From: Pseudorhodoplanes sp.
Lineage (GTDB): Bacteria; Pseudomonadota; Alphaproteobacteria; Rhizobiales; Xanthobacteraceae
Direction of reading: 5' to 3'
NCBI GenBank assembly: GCA_008933495.1
Contig: WBUW01000052.1
Location: 1 to 11,050, forward strand
Length of the DNA stretch: 11,050 bases
Part shown: piece by piece, positions 6,383 through 11,050 of the stretch
Numbering within the stretch: position 1 is the stretch's first letter
How the letters are laid out: every line of letters starts with the position of its first letter
Program-made: the position numbers and the translations under genes
Notes under the pieces: model-generated
The model's input: only the letters and a program-made list of their open reading frames with translations
What the model was told of the DNA's origin: nothing
Databases searched by the model: none

Positions 6383-6400
6383 TGTCCGGACATGATGTCC
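6383..6400. other. Nested short palindromes just after dnaK
   Basis: TGTCCGGACA (6383-6392) is a perfect palindrome and GGACATGATGTCC (6388-6400) is a second one overlapping it by five bases. They lie 7 bases past the dnaK stop on the minus strand. They may be the 3' end structure of the dnaK message or simply part of the adjoining repeat; function unknown. Confidence 0.3.
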
Positions 6401-6407
6401 AAAGGAG

Positions 6408-8318
<1,911 letters not shown>

Positions 8319-8432
8319 TTTTGCAATCCTTTCTTTCAGGCAGATCGGCCGGATCCAAAACGGCACCCGGATTGGTCGCTCCGCGCAGCAACGACGGCGC
8401 GACCGCTTGCCGACCCCCCACGATGGACTATC

Positions 8433-8448
8433 CCGCAGGCCCCTGCGG
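8433..8448 (-). other. Hairpin near the 5' end of the dnaK leader
   Basis: CCGCAG (8433-8438) pairs with CTGCGG (8443-8448) around a four-base loop. It lies within the first 20 or so bases of the transcript predicted from the heat-shock promoter. Such 5'-terminal stems can stabilise an mRNA. The rest of the 134-base leader (8319-8432) shows no CIRCE element and no clear ROSE-type thermometer. Confidence 0.4.
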
Positions 8449-8459
8449 CATTAGGGCTC

Positions 8460-8487
8460 ATATAGGAGGGCCCCAACGCCCCGCAAG
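8460..8487 (-). promoter_or_regulatory. Sigma-32 (RpoH) heat-shock promoter for dnaK-dnaJ
   Basis: On the minus strand CTTG (8484-8487) is followed after exactly 17 bases by CCTATAT (8460-8466). This agrees with the alphaproteobacterial heat-shock consensus as I recall it, CTTG-N17/18-CYTATNT. It points at dnaK, with the transcript expected to begin near 8453 and leave a leader of about 134 bases. No CIRCE operator is present, so control by RpoH rather than HrcA is inferred. Confidence 0.8.
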
Positions 8488-8576
8488 GTTTTCGCACCGG
8501 GCGCGGCCGGGCCGGGGACCGATGGTTAAGCTATCCCTCCTACACCGGAATGAGCCGCATCGCAGCGCCCGGCGGA

Positions 8577-9962
8577 TCAGAAATTGACGGAGCTGCGGAC
8601 GCCGACCACGACCGCGTTACGCACCGCCTCGCCCGTGTCGGGATGGGGGACGTTGCCGCCCGGGCGGGTGATGTACTGGATGTCCGGCTGCATGCTCCAC
8701 CAAGGCGCGAGCTGCAGGATATAGCTCGCCTCGAACACCGTCTCCGCCGAGCGGATCGGGTATGGCGGGCCGTTCAGCGCCAGGGTGTCGCGGTCCAGAT
8801 CAGCGAGCCGGCGGCTCAGCCTGGAATGGGCGAAGCCCAGCGTCAGCAGGTCGTCCGGCCGGCCGGCAAACGGGCCTTTGAATCCGATGCCGCCGTCGAC
8901 ATACCAGGACACGGTGTTGCGGTCGGAGGGGGTCATCCCGCCGCGCACGAACACGCTGGTGCTGCGCTCGCCCATGCGCCAGAGCATCTGGTCGATCACA
9001 CCGTAGACGCCCCAATTGCGCTCATGAAAGAGCGGCTCCGGGGGCGGGTCGGCCGCAAGCGTCAGCACCGCGCCGGTCGCCGGGTCGAGGCCAAAGCGCT
9101 GGTCGGCATAGCGGTCGGTCGCGTACCAGGCGCCGATCTTGTAGGCGGCGGCGAGCCCGGCCGCCTGCTCGCCCTGATTGACGGCGTATTGCAGCTCGCC
9201 GATCCACAGCGCCCCGCCGGCGGGGCGGAATTTCGTGCCGTGCTTGTTGCAGGCTTGCGGATTTTCTTCGGTGCAATTGCGCCCGGCCGGATCGCCGCCC
9301 AGCACGGCGGCAAGGAAGGCGATCTCGTTGGTCGGCTTGAGTGCAAGCCGGACCCCGGGAGCGGCCAGCGGATAGGCCGGGCCGCCGCTTCGGATATTGG
9401 CGGCATTGATCGCCGCCCAGCCGAAGGTTCCGTTGATCAGCCCGCCCGCGGTCTTGCTGGTGAGAAACTCATCGTCCGCCGCGAGCTGGCCGGCCCGGAT
9501 CGAGACCGCATCACCGAAAAAGTTCTGCTGGAACCAGACCGTGAACAGGCGCGTGCTGCGCAGCGCATCGATATTGCTCGGATCGGCAATGCTCTGCACC
9601 AGATCGGCGGCATTGCGCCCGCCGTTATGGATCTGGAACATCTTGATGTGGGTCGAGGCCCCCTTCCAGCCCAGAAGCTTTTCCAGGTCGGTATCGACCG
9701 CCGCCTCCAGCCGGCCCTCGAAGGTGGTGCCGGTGCGCACGCCGCCGCGGGTGACGCTGAGCGTTTCGCCGATATAGACGACGCCGACTTCGACGCCGCG
9801 GGCGGACAAAGCCGTACGCGCGCCGCCCCAGTCGCCGGTGAGTTTTTCACGCTGCCAGAGGTCGCTTTGGGCCAAGGCCGGGGCGGCGCTTAGCGCCACG
9901 GCCTGCATGGCGGCCGCCACACCGATAGCCACGCCGCGCGCGCATGCCCGACGGCCAGTCAT
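8577..9962 (-). CDS. OprB-family carbohydrate-selective outer-membrane porin
   Basis: A complete 461-residue protein with a signal peptide at residues 1-31 (basic MTGRRACAR start, hydrophobic Ala-rich core, cut after ALA). The mature start DLWQREKLTGDWGGAR, with LTGDWGGAR, is the characteristic opening of OprB-family porins. The rest alternates short amphipathic strands (for example FEASYILQLAPWWSMQPDIQYI near the end) and the chain ends in Phe, as expected of an outer-membrane beta barrel assembled by BAM. OprB members admit glucose and other sugars; the substrate here is unknown. Two cysteines spaced eight residues apart (codons near 9249 and 9273) sit in a probable loop. The ATG at 9962 follows a G-run rather than a good Shine-Dalgarno site. 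It is separated from dnaK by 258 bases; no intrinsic terminator with a T-tract was found after it. Confidence 0.88.
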   Translation of the reverse strand: MTGRRACARGVAIGVAAAMQAVALSAAPALAQSDLWQREKLTGDWGGARTALSARGVEVGVVYIGETLSVTRGGVRTGTTFEGRLEAAVDTDLEKLLGWKGASTHIKMFQIHNGGRNAADLVQSIADPSNIDALRSTRLFTVWFQQNFFGDAVSIRAGQLAADDEFLTSKTAGGLINGTFGWAAINAANIRSGGPAYPLAAPGVRLALKPTNEIAFLAAVLGGDPAGRNCTEENPQACNKHGTKFRPAGGALWIGELQYAVNQGEQAAGLAAAYKIGAWYATDRYADQRFGLDPATGAVLTLAADPPPEPLFHERNWGVYGVIDQMLWRMGERSTSVFVRGGMTPSDRNTVSWYVDGGIGFKGPFAGRPDDLLTLGFAHSRLSRRLADLDRDTLALNGPPYPIRSAETVFEASYILQLAPWWSMQPDIQYITRPGGNVPHPDTGEAVRNAVVVGVRSSVNF

Positions 9963-9976
9963 TGCGATACGCCCCC

Positions 9977-9992
9977 CGGCTCGCGTGAGCCG
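9977..9992. other. Short hairpin in the porin 5' leader
   Basis: CGGCTC (9977-9982) pairs with GAGCCG (9987-9992) around four bases. On the plus strand it is followed by ACTTTTACT, which resembles a weak terminator, but no plus-strand gene ends here. On the minus strand it sits 14 bases before the porin start, next to the G-run that may act as ribosome-binding site. Confidence 0.35.
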
Positions 9993-10000
9993 ACTTTTAC

Positions 10001-10029
10001 TCCATAATTGGGAGGCGTTCGCGGGTCAA
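10001..10029 (-). promoter_or_regulatory. Weak candidate promoter for the porin gene
   Basis: On the minus strand TTGACC (10024-10029), overlapping the stop codon of the upstream gene, is followed after 17 bases by TATGGA (10001-10006) in an AT-rich stretch. The -35 box is good, the -10 box poor. Independent transcription of the porin from here is plausible but unproven. Confidence 0.3.
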
Positions 10030-11050
10030 CGCGCCGGCGGCGTTCCTTGTGAAGCGCGCGGGGACCGCACCCGGAGGATTTTGAAGGCGTCACCGCCAAC
10101 CGGTTCGAGCCAGTCGAAGCGCACGCCATCCTGCAAGGCGCGCCACAGGCTGGCCGCCTCGGCGGCGCCATCCAGGCCATCAGGCGCCTGCGGTCCGCAA
10201 AGGACGATGTAGGCGACACCGCGTTCTTCGATCTCGGCGCGGGCCTGTTGCGCGGCAAGCGCGAATGCGCGGTGCGCCACGACGATCCCCTCCGACAGGC
10301 GATGATAGGGTGCCGACACGACGGTGTGCGGCGTAAGCGCGAGAATGAACGGGCCGTAGCTGACGTCGGCCAGAACGAGGCCCGGCGGCAGCGTCGCCAT
10401 TGCCCGATAGGAAGCGCTGTCAAAGCAATGCTGCCGCTCGGGCCGCGCAAAGCTTTTCGTGTCCTCAAGCCCGGCCGCCGCGACTGCGGCGATCGCAAGC
10501 GAGGACACCGCGAGCGGCGTCATGAACAAGACAACCAGCGTGCGCGCCACGGCGTTTCGCAGGCCGAGGCTTTGCCGCAATTGAACCGCGGCCACCGCCA
10601 CGAGCGGCATGCCGAGCCAGATCGCGAAGGAATAGGCGCGAATGACGCCGACGGTGGTTGCCGTCGCAAGCAGGAATACGGCGGCGGCAACAAGGAAAGC
10701 AAAATCGATCCGGCGCCGTTTGTCCGGCAGCAGCGCCGGCACGACCAGTGCCGCAAAGGCCGGAAAGGCGAACAGGCCCGCGGCGGTCAGGGGATTCTCG
10801 GTCACGACGCGCGCGAGCGGCTGGTTCTCGCGCACATGGCCGAGCCAGATCGGACGGATCGCCGGATCGACCAGCGCATACGGCCCGGCAAGGCAGCGCG
10901 GTTCGGTCATCACGATCACGGCGGCCGCCGCGCCGGCCGCAAGCACGACCGCGCCCAAGCGCAGGGCGCGGCTTTGCGGCGCGATCTGCGCCGCGCCGAT
11001 CAATACCGCGCCGCCGGCGACCACCGCCGCCGCGCTGTTGAAGGCGAGCG
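10026..11050 (-). CDS. C-terminal part of a multi-pass membrane protein, GT-C glycosyltransferase-like
   Basis: The frame is open through the right edge, so the N-terminus is missing; an in-frame GTG at 11024 is within the hydrophobic region and is not taken as the start. The visible 341 codons contain about five to six hydrophobic spans (for example LRLGAVVLAAGAAAAVIVM, LTAAGLFAFPAFAALVVPALL, and a long FAFLVAAAVFLLATATTVGV region followed by SFAIWLGMPLVAVAAVQL), then a soluble C-terminal domain of roughly 120 residues with LADVSYGPFILALTPHTVVSAPYHR. That membrane-plus-soluble layout, and the GPFILALTPHTVVSAPYHR stretch, resemble uncharacterised GT-C or PMT-like membrane proteins in related bacteria. 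The catalytic Asp motif of GT-C enzymes would be in the missing N-terminal loop, so the activity is not demonstrated. Hypothetical membrane protein is the safe alternative. Confidence 0.65.
   Translation of the reverse strand, partial: LAFNSAAAVVAGGAVLIGAAQIAPQSRALRLGAVVLAAGAAAAVIVMTEPRCLAGPYALVDPAIRPIWLGHVRENQPLARVVTENPLTAAGLFAFPAFAALVVPALLPDKRRRIDFAFLVAAAVFLLATATTVGVIRAYSFAIWLGMPLVAVAAVQLRQSLGLRNAVARTLVVLFMTPLAVSSLAIAAVAAAGLEDTKSFARPERQHCFDSASYRAMATLPPGLVLADVSYGPFILALTPHTVVSAPYHRLSEGIVVAHRAFALAAQQARAEIEERGVAYIVLCGPQAPDGLDGAAEAASLWRALQDGVRFDWLEPVGGDAFKILRVRSPRASQGTPPAR

Noticed and set aside
8319..8459. CIRCE operator or ROSE-type RNA thermometer in the dnaK leader
   Set aside because: No TTAGCACTC/GAGTGCTAA pair and no multi-hairpin fold ending in a paired Shine-Dalgarno was found; AAAGGA lies in an AT-rich, probably open stretch.
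8488..8576. Intrinsic terminator after the porin
   Set aside because: GC-rich blocks are present but no clean stem followed by a T-tract on the minus strand.
8550..9893. Plus-strand open frame of 447 codons opposite the porin
   Set aside because: The minus strand gives a signal peptide, the LTGDWGGAR porin start and a terminal Phe; the plus-strand translation has no such features.

Overview
The window looks like ordinary chromosome from a GC-rich alphaproteobacterium, most likely of the order Hyphomicrobiales (Rhizobiales: Bradyrhizobium, Rhodopseudomonas, Xanthobacteraceae and relatives). The evidence is the high GC content, an alphaproteobacterial-type heat-shock promoter ahead of dnaK, a probable phosphatidylcholine-synthesis methyltransferase directly after dnaJ, and two intergenic palindromes of a kind I recall being repeated in these genomes. 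The species cannot be named from the sequence alone.

All eleven genes lie on the minus strand, so transcription runs from high to low coordinates. In that order they are: the C-terminal part of a multi-pass membrane protein resembling a GT-C glycosyltransferase (entering from the right edge); an OprB-type outer-membrane porin; dnaK; dnaJ; a pmtA-type SAM-dependent methyltransferase; an NADPH-dependent FMN reductase-family flavoprotein; pyrF; a small DUF1330 protein; dapB; gpmA; and a secreted polysaccharide deacetylase-like protein cut by the left edge. No tRNA, rRNA, CRISPR array, insertion sequence or phage gene was seen. No gap without a gene exceeds about 260 bases.

The central part is a compact run of housekeeping genes. 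A sigma-32-type promoter (CTTG-N17-CCTATAT) drives dnaK and dnaJ, the Hsp70/Hsp40 protein-folding pair. Downstream, the methyltransferase probably acts in phosphatidylcholine synthesis. The flavoprotein and pyrF overlap by four bases and DUF1330 follows 20 bases later, so these three are probably one transcript. dapB (lysine and peptidoglycan precursor) and gpmA (glycolysis) follow after short gaps and may be read in part from the same transcript. The two ends carry envelope genes (porin, membrane glycosyltransferase-like protein, periplasmic deacetylase) that have no clear functional tie to the core.

I found no convincing undescribed system. The points worth a second look are regulatory or structural: the heat-shock promoter and its 134-base leader; a three-hairpin repeat between dnaK and dnaJ; a second palindrome between dapB and gpmA; a perfect inverted repeat that buries the ribosome-binding site and start codon of the deacetylase; a possible leaderless start for pmtA; and an Asp-to-Asn change in the metal site of the deacetylase. 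Long open frames on the plus strand are shadows of the minus-strand genes.
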